A stretch of 5,806 nt of DNA. Source: Paramuribaculum sp. (lineage in GTDB: Bacteria; Bacteroidota; Bacteroidia; Bacteroidales; Muribaculaceae). Both the position numbers and the translations under genes were made by a program. Of this stretch, positions 1 to 5,806 are shown in pieces (position 1 is the first letter of the stretch; each line of letters begins with the position of its first letter). The stretch is from NCBI GenBank assembly GCA_029058455.1, contig JAIDXU010000143.1:1-5806 (forward strand), in the 5' to 3' direction. A model generated the notes under the pieces. That model worked only from the letters and a program-made list of their open reading frames with translations. It did no database searches and had not been told where the DNA came from.

Positions 1-1286
1 ATGATCCCCTGATCGCCAACCGCGACTCTAAGAAGCGCTATCGCGCCGCCGTGCTTATAGAAGATGATCTTGCCAAGCTCGACGACAAAATCGAGAAAGA
101 GGTTGCCAAAGCACGCAAGAGATTCGGCGAGTCGTTTGATGAAGCCCTTTTCCGCGAAACAAATCCCCGCGTGGCCGAAATTGTCAAGACCCGCAACGAG
201 CTCCACGACCGTTTTGCCAAGGCAATGAACGACAACAACCTCGAAGAGCTGCGTCAGATTATTCTCGACCGCGAGATCGTATGCCCCATCTCAGGCACAA
301 GAAACTGGACCGAGGTGCGCCAGTTTAACCTCATGTTTAAAACCGAAATGGGTTCTACCGCCGACGGCGCCATGACAGTTTATCTGCGTCCCGAAACCGC
401 TCAGGGCATTTTCGTTAACTATCTCAACGTGCAGAAAACAGGCCGCATGCGTCTCCCCTTCGGTATCGCCCAGATAGGCAAGGCCTTCCGCAACGAGATC
501 GTGGCACGTCAGTTTATATTCCGTATGCGCGAGTTCGAGCAGATGGAAATGCAATTCTTTGTTCGTCCCGGCGAGGAACTCAAATGGTTTGCCACATGGA
601 AAGAATGGCGCCTGAAATGGCACAAGGCCCTCGGTCTCGGCGACAGCAAATACCGCTACCATGACCACGACAAGCTGGCTCACTATGCCAACGCCGCCAC
701 CGACATCGAGTTTGAGATGCCTTTCGGATTCAAGGAAGTTGAGGGTATCCACTCACGCACCAATTTCGACCTCTCGCAGCATGAGAAATATTCGGGCAAG
801 AATATCAAGTACTTCGATCCCGAGCTCAACGAAAGCTATGTGCCTTATGTTATCGAGACCTCTATCGGCGTTGACCGCATGTTCCTGTCGGTGCTCTGCT
901 CAAGCTATGAGGAGCAGGCTCTCGAAGGCGGCGACAAGCGCGTGGTGCTCCATCTCCCCGCTCCCCTCGCTCCCGTGAAATGTGCCGTTATGCCCCTCGT
1001 GAAAAAAGACGGTCTGCCCGAAAAGGCCCGCGAGATTGTAAACGATCTCAAGTTTGACTTCGCCACCCGATATGACGAGAAAGACTCTATCGGCAAGCGC
1101 TACCGCCGTCAGGATGCTATCGGCACCCCGTTCTGTATCACCGTCGACCATCAGACTCTTGAAGACAACACCGTGACCCTGCGCCACCGCGACTCTATGG
1201 AGCAGCAGCGTGTAAATATCGCCGACCTCCATGCTCTGATCCACGACAGCGTGTCGATCACCTCGCTTCTGCGCCGTCTCGGCTGA
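1..1286 (+). CDS. glyQS: Glycine--tRNA ligase (glycyl-tRNA synthetase, single-chain type), 5' partial
   Basis: This is a class II aminoacyl-tRNA synthetase that charges tRNA-Gly with glycine using ATP in the cytoplasm. The frame is open from the window edge (first full codon at 3), giving 427 residues. Full Bacteroidota homologues are about 510-515 residues, so roughly the first 85 lie upstream; the GTG at 51 is internal, not a start. With the codon at 3 as residue 1, a WTEVRQFNLMF block and YLRPETAQG (from 127) form the early catalytic core. Motif 2 is FRNE at 162-165 followed by a FRMREFEQMEMQFF-like strand, and motif 3 is SIGVDR at 287-292 with its invariant Arg. From about 314 the anticodon-binding domain follows (APLAPVKCAVMPL, then a conserved GTPFCITVD block), ending in LLRRLG. 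It is the eukaryote-like homodimeric form, not the alpha2-beta2 glyQ/glyS form; some annotations call it glyS. It is the first visible gene of a plus-strand run, 26 bases before lemA. Identity is very secure. Confidence 0.97.
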   Translation, partial: DPLIANRDSKKRYRAAVLIEDDLAKLDDKIEKEVAKARKRFGESFDEALFRETNPRVAEIVKTRNELHDRFAKAMNDNNLEELRQIILDREIVCPISGTRNWTEVRQFNLMFKTEMGSTADGAMTVYLRPETAQGIFVNYLNVQKTGRMRLPFGIAQIGKAFRNEIVARQFIFRMREFEQMEMQFFVRPGEELKWFATWKEWRLKWHKALGLGDSKYRYHDHDKLAHYANAATDIEFEMPFGFKEVEGIHSRTNFDLSQHEKYSGKNIKYFDPELNESYVPYVIETSIGVDRMFLSVLCSSYEEQALEGGDKRVVLHLPAPLAPVKCAVMPLVKKDGLPEKAREIVNDLKFDFATRYDEKDSIGKRYRRQDAIGTPFCITVDHQTLEDNTVTLRHRDSMEQQRVNIADLHALIHDSVSITSLLRRLG

Positions 1287-1312
1287 TTATCTCTTTCCCC
1301 AATTTCCAACAC

Positions 1313-1903
1313 ATGAAGAAATCAATCAAAAACCTTATTCTGCTTCCCCTGCTGGCCGTTCTGGCCATGTCGGTAAGTTCATGTAACTACAACTCGCTCG
1401 TCGACAAACAGCAGTCTGTAGAGCAGTCATGGGCCGAAGTCGAGAATCAGTATCAGCGTCGTGCCGACCTGATTCCCAACCTCGTGGCCACTGTCAAGGG
1501 CTATGCCACTCACGAAAGCGAAACTTTAGAGAAAGTTACCGAAGCCCGCGCCAAAGCAACTTCGATCAACATCACCGCCGACAACCTCAACGAGGAAACT
1601 CTCGCCAAGTTCCAGCAGGCTCAGAACGAACTGACATCCGCACTCAAAAGCCTCCTTGCCGTTTCAGAAGCATATCCCGACCTCAAGGCCAATGAAAATT
1701 TCAAGGACCTTCAGGTGCAGCTCGAAGGCACCGAGAATCGTGTGGCTACCGCCCGTTCACGCTACACCGAGGCCGTTATGACCTATAACAGCGCCATCAA
1801 GAAATTTCCCACGGTGATCTATGCCGGATGGTTTGGATTTGACGCCAAGCCCCAGTTCAAGGCCGAGGAAGGCGCAAGCCAGGCTCCCAAAGTTGAATTT
1901 TAA
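1313..1903 (+). CDS. lemA: LemA family lipoprotein
   Basis: The 196-residue product belongs to the LemA family, helical-bundle envelope proteins of poorly known function. It begins with a basic n-region (MKKSIKN), a hydrophobic stretch at about 8-20 and a lipobox VSSC with the lipidated Cys at 24, so it should be a lipoprotein. This differs from the N-terminal transmembrane helix of many LemA proteins. Family hallmarks are YNSLV (26-30), SVEQSWAEVENQYQRRADLIPNL-type sequence at 35-57, VKGYATHE (61-68), VTEARAKA (75-82), and the second half with YPDLKANENF (121-130), LEGTENRVATARSRY (137-151) and a closing FP...GWFGFD segment. The length is normal for the family. No acidic lipoprotein surface-export signal follows the Cys (next residues NYNS), so periplasm-facing attachment is inferred. 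No Shine-Dalgarno sequence precedes the ATG, as is usual in Bacteroidota. It sits 26 bases after glyQS and 17 before the FKBP gene, probably cotranscribed. The usual TPM-domain partner is not next to it. Confidence 0.93.
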   Translation: MKKSIKNLILLPLLAVLAMSVSSCNYNSLVDKQQSVEQSWAEVENQYQRRADLIPNLVATVKGYATHESETLEKVTEARAKATSINITADNLNEETLAKFQQAQNELTSALKSLLAVSEAYPDLKANENFKDLQVQLEGTENRVATARSRYTEAVMTYNSAIKKFPTVIYAGWFGFDAKPQFKAEEGASQAPKVEF

Positions 1904-1920
1904 ACCTCCCCTCTCCGCTC

Positions 1921-2490
1921 ATGAAACATATTCTCACAATTATCGCCTCGTTTATCCTGCTTTCCGGCCTGTCGGGCTGCCTCGGCAACGGAGACTGGGA
2001 AAAATATGAGACCTGGCGAATTGAAAACAACAAATGGTATGAGTCGATGGTCAACCTCCACGACGCTGACGGAAACCCCTATTTCAAACAGCTTTCCCCC
2101 TCATGGAACCAGTCGTCGGGTGTGCTGATACATTATTTCAACGACCGATCGCTCACCGCGGGCAATCTTTCGCCGCTCATGACATCGACCGTTGATGTGA
2201 AATATCTCGGCCGCCTCTACAACAACCAGGCCTTTGACTCCTCCTATCTCAACACCGCCGACTATGGCGACAGCATTTACCGCACCCAGCCCTATCTCAA
2301 CATTGAAGGCTGGCAGATAGCGCTCAACGATATGCATGTCGGCGACTCAGCCGAAGTGGTGATACCCTACACTCAGGGCTATGGAGCGGCAGGCACAACC
2401 CGAATTCCCCCCTATACCGCTCTGAAATTCTACATCAAGCTCGTGGGCATACCCGCCTACGAGATCGCTCCCGACATGATCGGCAAATAA
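1921..2490 (+). CDS. FKBP-type peptidyl-prolyl cis-trans isomerase, lipoprotein
   Basis: This is a 189-residue predicted envelope lipoprotein with a C-terminal FKBP domain that would catalyse cis-trans isomerisation of Xaa-Pro bonds during protein folding. The signal peptide (MKHILTIIASFILL) ends in lipobox LSGC with the lipidated Cys at 20. Residues 21-85 are an aromatic-rich region (DWEKYETWRIEN near 25-36) outside the FKBP fold proper. The FKBP domain covers about 88-177: VKYLGRL (93-99), AFDSS (104-108), NIEGWQIAL (127-135), VIPYTQGYG (147-155) and IPPYTALKF (162-170). By alignment to human FKBP12, the active-site residues Tyr26, Phe36, Asp37, Ile56, Trp59, Tyr82 and Phe99 correspond to Y95, F105, D106, I128, W131, Y154 and F170, so the pocket looks intact; the Val55 position is Asn. 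The start is the only ATG before the signal peptide. It is the last plus-strand gene, ending 9 bases from the convergent tadA stop. No specific client can be named, so no symbol is given. Confidence 0.93.
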   Translation: MKHILTIIASFILLSGLSGCLGNGDWEKYETWRIENNKWYESMVNLHDADGNPYFKQLSPSWNQSSGVLIHYFNDRSLTAGNLSPLMTSTVDVKYLGRLYNNQAFDSSYLNTADYGDSIYRTQPYLNIEGWQIALNDMHVGDSAEVVIPYTQGYGAAGTTRIPPYTALKFYIKLVGIPAYEIAPDMIGK

Positions 2491-2499
2491 AGCGGACTA

Positions 2500-2976
2500 T
2501 TATTTTCGTCGACGGCGGAAAAACTCCGTCACCAAAGCGCCGCACTCATGAGCCATCACACCCGAAGTGACGGTGGCTTTGGGGTGGAACGGCATGGGGT
2601 GGAATGTAGAAAAACCGCGTTTGGAGTCGGAAGCTCCATAAACCACCCTTCCTATCTGTGCCCATGCGATAGCTCCGGCACACATGAGGCAGGGCTCCAC
2701 AGTGACATAAAGAGTGCAACCCGGCAGGTATTTGCCGCCGAGAGTGCCACACGCCGCAGTAATAGCCTGAATCTCGGCATGAGCGGTGACATCATTGAGT
2801 GTTTCGGTGAGATTGTGGCCACGCCCTATAACAGTGCCTTTCGGACCTATTATCACGGCTCCGATAGGCACTTCTTCCATTTCTCCGGCCTTGCGGGCCT
2901 CGTCAAGAGCCATTGCCATAAAGCGGCGGTCATCGCGCTGCTGCTGCGCGGAAAGCCCGGTTTCGTCTGATTGCAT
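2500..2976 (-). CDS. tadA: tRNA adenosine(34) deaminase TadA
   Basis: This is a zinc-dependent deaminase that converts adenosine 34 to inosine in the anticodon of tRNA-Arg(ACG), letting it read several arginine codons. The product is 158 residues from the ATG at 2976. The catalytic HAE lies at 66-68 (His zinc ligand, Glu proton shuttle) and PCLMC at 95-99 supplies the two Cys zinc ligands. The stretches EVPIGAVI, GRGHN, LYVTVEPC and IGRVVYGASDSKRG, and the C-terminal ECGALVTEFFRRRR, match TadA better than guanine or cytosine deaminases. Upstream in-frame Met codons would extend the frame to 3081, but that stretch overlaps the mutS 3' end and encodes non-family sequence. The ATG at 2976, 7 bases after the mutS stop, is therefore the preferred start, although an internal Met just before AMALDEA is also possible. 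The gene probably shares the mutS transcript. The substrate is inferred from family resemblance. Confidence 0.93.
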   Translation of the reverse strand: MQSDETGLSAQQQRDDRRFMAMALDEARKAGEMEEVPIGAVIIGPKGTVIGRGHNLTETLNDVTAHAEIQAITAACGTLGGKYLPGCTLYVTVEPCLMCAGAIAWAQIGRVVYGASDSKRGFSTFHPMPFHPKATVTSGVMAHECGALVTEFFRRRRK

Positions 2977-2983
2977 AGAGTGT

Positions 2984-5632
2984 TCAGGAATCTTTGCCGG
3001 TGAGTATTTTCTTGATATCATTAAGCTTGTTGAGCGCCTCAACGGGGGTAAGATTGTTGATATCGGCCTTGATGATTTCATCTCTCACCTGACTCAGCAC
3101 CGGATCGTCGAGCTGAAAGAATGACATCTGCACACCCCCTCCGCTCTGTGACAGCGTTTCAGTGGGAGCCTTGAGGCCGGAGCCTTTTTTACGTGACGCT
3201 GTGACCTCGCGCGACGATTCACCCTCAAGCTGTCGGAGCACCTGAGAGGCACGGTCGACAATCACCCTCGGCATACCGGCAAGTTTGGCCACATGAATAC
3301 CGAAGCTATGTTCGCTGCCCCCTTTGGCAAGTTTGCGCAGAAACACCACCTTGCCGTCGATTTCCTTGACCGACACATTATAGTTAACCACCCTCGGAAA
3401 ACTCTTTTCCATCTCGTTAAGCTCGTGATAATGGGTGGCGAAGAGCGTTTTGGGCTGCTCGGTGCCATGCTCATGTAGATATTCCACAATGGCCCACGCT
3501 ATCGAGATACCGTCGTAGGTCGATGTGCCTCGACCGAGTTCGTCGAACAATATCAGCGACCTGCGGCTCATATTGTTCATAATCGAAGCCGCCTCATTCA
3601 TCTCAACCATGAAGGTCGACTCGCCGAGAGCTATGTTGTCGCTCGCGCCCACACGGGTGAAAATCTTGTCGACCACACCGATATGCGCGCTTTCAGCCGC
3701 CACGAAACATCCTATCTGAGCCATGACGACGTTGAGCGCCGTTTGACGCAGCAATGCCGATTTACCCGACATATTAGGTCCGGTAATCATCAATATCTGA
3801 TTGCCGTCGTTTTCAAGCTCCACGCTGTTGGTGATATAGGGTTCGCCCGGAGGCAGTTCACGCTCTATGACAGGATGGCGGGCCTCGGTAAGCTTCAGAG
3901 TGAGCGAATTGTCAACCACCGGGCGGTTGTAACGGTTGTCGCGGCTAACGGCGGCAAATCCCGCCAGCACATCAAGGCGCGCTATCAGCGAGGCATTGAG
4001 TTTTATCACACCCACATAGTCGGTAACAAAGGCCACGAGCTCATTATAGATACGCGCCTCGATCTCGGCAATTCTCTCCTGAGCGTTGAGAATCTTGGTT
4101 TCATATTCCTTAAGCTCCTGAGTGATATAACGCTCGGCATTGACAAGAGTCTGCTTTCTTATCCAGCTGTCGGGCACCTTTGAACGATGGGTATTGGTAA
4201 CTTCAAGATAGTAGCCGAACACATTGTTATATCCCACCTTAAGGCTCGGAATACCGGTGGCCTCAGCCTCGCGCGCCTGTAATCTCACCAGATAATCCTT
4301 GCCCGAATAGGCTATCTCGCGCAGTTCGTCAAGCTCGGCATCGACATTGCTTTTCACCACCTGTCCGCGATTGAGAGCAATAGGGGCGTCCTCGACCACC
4401 GTATCCGATATGCGCCTTCTCACCTCGGCAAGTTCGTTGAGCTGACCCGCTATCGCGGTGAGGGGTTCGAGACCTGCCGACATACACAGTTCCTTGATAG
4501 GAGCCACCACATCGAGCGACCGGCAGAGCTGACCCATCTCGCGGGGGGAGACCCTCCCGACGGCAACCTTGCCGGCAAGTCGCTCCATATCTCCCGCCTG
4601 AGCCAAGAGCGCCAAAAGCGCCTCATGCAAGTCAGGCATACGGAAAAAATGCTCCACCACATCAAGGCGACGGTTTATGGCCGCGGGATCCTTGATAGGG
4701 AAGATGATCCAGCGACGCAAAAGACGCGAACCCATAGGGGTGAGTGTGCGGTCGATTACATTGAGCAGAGAGCGACCGGAATCTGCCATGCTGGTGAGCA
4801 ATTCGAGATTGCGCACAGTAAAGTTGTCGAGTCTCACATATCTCTCCTCCTCAATGCGCGAAAGCGAAGCGATATGACGGGTCTGGGTATGCTGTGTGCG
4901 GTCGAGATAATATAAAATCGCGCCGGCAGCCACAATGCCTTTCTCGAGGCCGTTGATACCGAAGCCTTTGAGCGATCCGGTTTCAAACTGCTTGAGCAAA
5001 CGGGTCATGGCAGTGGGATAGTTAAACACCCAGTCCTCCATCTCGGTAATGAGGAATTTTGATGTAAATGTCTCCAGAGTCTGTTTGCGACGACCCTGTT
5101 CCACAACCACCTCTTTGGGGCCGAAATTGGTAATCAGCTTATCGACATAATCGGGCGAACCCTCGGCAGTGAGAAATTCGCCGGTAGAAATATCGAGAAA
5201 AGCCACTCCCACGATATTATGGTCTCCGAAATAAACCGCTCCGAGAAAGTTGTTCTCGCGGTGATTAAGCAGATTGTCGCCCATTGACACGCCGGGAGTA
5301 ACAAGTTCGGTAATGCCCCTTTTCACAAGCTTTTTGGTGAGCTTCGGATCTTCAAGCTGCTCACATATAGCCACTCTCTTGCCGGCCCTCACAAGACGGG
5401 GCAGGTAGGTGTCGAGAGCATGATGGGGAAAACCCGCCAGTTCGACCGACTGGGCGCTACCGTTGGCACGCCGCGTGAGGGTAATGCCGAGTATTTCAGA
5501 GGCGGTGATGGCATCATCGCTGAATGTTTCGTAGAAATCACCCACTCTAAACAGAAGCACGGCGTCGGGATGCTTCTGTTTCATCTCGAAATACTGCTTC
5601 ATCAACGGGGTTTCAACTATCTTCTTAGCCAT
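2984..5632 (-). CDS. mutS: DNA mismatch repair protein MutS
   Basis: The 882-residue MutS binds base mismatches and small loops and, through ATP binding, recruits MutL to start mismatch repair. The mismatch-binding domain carries GDFYE at 31-35, containing the Phe-Xaa-Glu motif (F33, E35) that wedges and hydrogen-bonds the mispaired base. Connector, lever and clamp domains occupy roughly 125-560. The C-terminal ABC-type ATPase has Walker A GPNMSGKS at 618-625 (Lys624), signature ESTF from 671, Walker B LILFDE with D697 and E698, and the THYHEL block with His734. Near the C-terminus QMSFF (835-839) resembles a sliding-clamp-binding motif, and [16 protein letters not shown] matches the conserved MutS tail. 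The length is slightly above the E. coli protein (853) and nothing essential is missing. The ATG at 5632 gives the usual short N-terminus before TPLMKQYF and lies about 50 bases below a good promoter element. tadA follows 7 bases after the stop. mutL is not in the window. Confidence 0.98.
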   Translation of the reverse strand: MAKKIVETPLMKQYFEMKQKHPDAVLLFRVGDFYETFSDDAITASEILGITLTRRANGSAQSVELAGFPHHALDTYLPRLVRAGKRVAICEQLEDPKLTKKLVKRGITELVTPGVSMGDNLLNHRENNFLGAVYFGDHNIVGVAFLDISTGEFLTAEGSPDYVDKLITNFGPKEVVVEQGRRKQTLETFTSKFLITEMEDWVFNYPTAMTRLLKQFETGSLKGFGINGLEKGIVAAGAILYYLDRTQHTQTRHIASLSRIEEERYVRLDNFTVRNLELLTSMADSGRSLLNVIDRTLTPMGSRLLRRWIIFPIKDPAAINRRLDVVEHFFRMPDLHEALLALLAQAGDMERLAGKVAVGRVSPREMGQLCRSLDVVAPIKELCMSAGLEPLTAIAGQLNELAEVRRRISDTVVEDAPIALNRGQVVKSNVDAELDELREIAYSGKDYLVRLQAREAEATGIPSLKVGYNNVFGYYLEVTNTHRSKVPDSWIRKQTLVNAERYITQELKEYETKILNAQERIAEIEARIYNELVAFVTDYVGVIKLNASLIARLDVLAGFAAVSRDNRYNRPVVDNSLTLKLTEARHPVIERELPPGEPYITNSVELENDGNQILMITGPNMSGKSALLRQTALNVVMAQIGCFVAAESAHIGVVDKIFTRVGASDNIALGESTFMVEMNEAASIMNNMSRRSLILFDELGRGTSTYDGISIAWAIVEYLHEHGTEQPKTLFATHYHELNEMEKSFPRVVNYNVSVKEIDGKVVFLRKLAKGGSEHSFGIHVAKLAGMPRVIVDRASQVLRQLEGESSREVTASRKKGSGLKAPTETLSQSGGGVQMSFFQLDDPVLSQVRDEIIKADINNLTPVEALNKLNDIKKILTGKDS

Positions 5633-5665
5633 ATAAAAAATGAGTGTTTTCCGGTTGTGGAATCA

Positions 5666-5682
5666 TGGCACCGGAGATGCCA
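5666..5682 (-). promoter_or_regulatory. Possible small hairpin at the 5' end of the mutS leader
   Basis: On the minus strand TGGCA (5682-5678) can pair with TGCCA (5670-5666) across a 7-base loop. If transcription starts about 7 bases after the -7 element, this hairpin would sit almost exactly at the mRNA 5' end. An alternative stem, ACCGG (5670-5674) with CCGGT (5651-5655), shares base 5670 with the first. Both stems are only 5 bp, so this could be chance. I recognise no known riboswitch or leader element. Confidence 0.25.
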
Positions 5683-5689
5683 CCGAATG

Positions 5690-5697
5690 CAAAATTA
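5690..5697 (-). promoter_or_regulatory. Probable mutS promoter, Bacteroidota -7 element
   Basis: On the minus strand this reads TAATTTTG, a perfect match to the Bacteroidota primary-sigma -7 consensus TAnnTTTG. It would start transcription near 5683, leaving a leader of about 50 bases before the mutS ATG. The -33 TTTG box is not convincing: the nearest TTG lies only 12 bases upstream of the element, and nothing clear is present at the usual spacing of about 19-21. The sequence just before the ATG is A/T-rich with no Shine-Dalgarno sequence, as is typical of the phylum. The same promoter would serve tadA. Confidence 0.55.
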
Positions 5698-5755
5698 ACA
5701 CATTTTCTCCAATCTCTCACACACCCGCCCCACGGCTCTTTCATTTAAGATTTGG

Positions 5756-5776
5756 ACTCATTCTCGAGAAATGAGT
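5756..5776. repeat. Imperfect palindrome in the region upstream of mutS
   Basis: The left arm ACTCATTCTC (5756-5765) is the reverse complement of GAGAATGAGT, and the right arm reads GAGAAATGAGT (5766-5776), so the symmetry is perfect over 10 bp per arm apart from one extra A. The centre is TCTCGAGA with no spacer, which suits a dimeric protein-binding site better than an RNA hairpin. It lies about 59 bases upstream of the mutS -7 element. A TTTG directly to its left (5751-5754) and an A/T-rich TATTTTAT to its right (5777-5784) could be weak promoter boxes for a plus-strand gene beyond the window. The rest of 5633-5806 shows no gene. Confidence 0.4.
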
Positions 5777-5806
5777 TATTTTATAGCGAAAGCAGTACGT
5801 ACGAAT

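Noticed and set aside
291..752. A 153-codon open frame on the minus strand inside glyQS
   Set aside because: It lies fully antisense to a well-conserved synthetase catalytic core and resembles no known family. It is explained by the codon bias of the sense gene.
2471..2483. A CCGA-TCGG hairpin at the FKBP gene 3' end, considered as a terminator
   Set aside because: The stem is only 4 bp and no T-tract follows directly.
2503..2522. A hairpin with TTTTC and GAAAA arms near the tadA stop, considered as a bidirectional terminator
   Set aside because: The stem needs a bulge and a wobble pair, the loop is small, and no T-run follows it in either direction. It also encodes the TadA C-terminal residues.
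2548..2970. A 140-codon plus-strand open frame across tadA
   Set aside because: It is antisense to the catalytic region of TadA, which has all expected zinc-binding motifs. The translated product has no recognisable domain.
2977..3081. An upstream extension of tadA to an ATG at 3081, adding 35 residues
   Set aside because: The added stretch overlaps the mutS 3' coding end and encodes low-similarity, Ser/Pro/Arg-rich sequence unlike TadA N-termini. The ATG at 2976 just after the mutS stop fits better.
3757..3781. Walker A of MutS reads GPNMSGKS followed by Ala, where E. coli has Thr
   Set aside because: The required Gly, Lys and Ser are all present, and an Ala after GKS is, as far as I recall, normal in Bacteroidales MutS. 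It is not a defect.
3683..4183. A 166-codon plus-strand open frame inside mutS
   Set aside because: It is antisense to the conserved MutS clamp and ATPase regions and shows no recognisable domain, so it is a frame shadow.
5420..5698. A 92-codon plus-strand open frame over the mutS 5' end and promoter region
   Set aside because: It is mostly antisense to the MutS mismatch-binding domain, runs through the mutS promoter element, and has no family resemblance.
5795..5802. The short palindrome GTACGTAC at the right edge
   Set aside because: Eight bases of symmetry at a window edge with no flanking context is well within chance.

Overview
The window looks like ordinary chromosomal housekeeping DNA from a member of the Bacteroidota, most likely order Bacteroidales (a Muribaculaceae-like gut bacterium is my best guess). 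The grounds are a single-chain glycyl-tRNA synthetase with Bacteroides-like motif sequences, two lipoproteins with short lipobox signal peptides, starts without Shine-Dalgarno sequences, a perfect match to the Bacteroidota -7 promoter element TAnnTTTG upstream of mutS, and a MutS whose ATPase motifs follow the Bacteroidales pattern. The family placement is inference from remembered sequences; no search was run.

Layout. Positions 1-2490 hold three plus-strand genes in tight succession: the 3' part of glyQS (glycyl-tRNA synthetase, 5' end outside the window), a LemA-family lipoprotein, and an FKBP-type peptidyl-prolyl isomerase lipoprotein. Gaps of 26 and 17 bases with no promoter or terminator suggest one transcript. 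Positions 2500-5632 hold two minus-strand genes, mutS (mismatch recognition ATPase) followed 7 bases later by tadA (tRNA adenosine-34 deaminase), probably also one transcript. The two groups converge, with only 9 bases between the stop codons of the FKBP gene and tadA. Positions 5633-5806 contain no gene. They carry the likely mutS promoter, a small hairpin at the expected 5' end of the mutS mRNA, and an imperfect 10-bp-arm palindrome further upstream.

How the genes relate. GlyQS and TadA both serve translation (charging of tRNA-Gly; inosine formation at the wobble position of an ACG-anticodon tRNA-Arg). MutS starts mismatch repair with MutL, which is not in this window. The LemA and FKBP lipoproteins are predicted envelope proteins; the FKBP is presumably a periplasmic folding factor, while the role of LemA is poorly known. 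All five genes look intact within the window, with key catalytic residues present. I find no mobile element, CRISPR array, RNA gene, phage gene, defence gene or novel system. The findings below are modest: an uncommon LemA neighbourhood, a very short convergent junction, and unassigned symmetry elements upstream of mutS.
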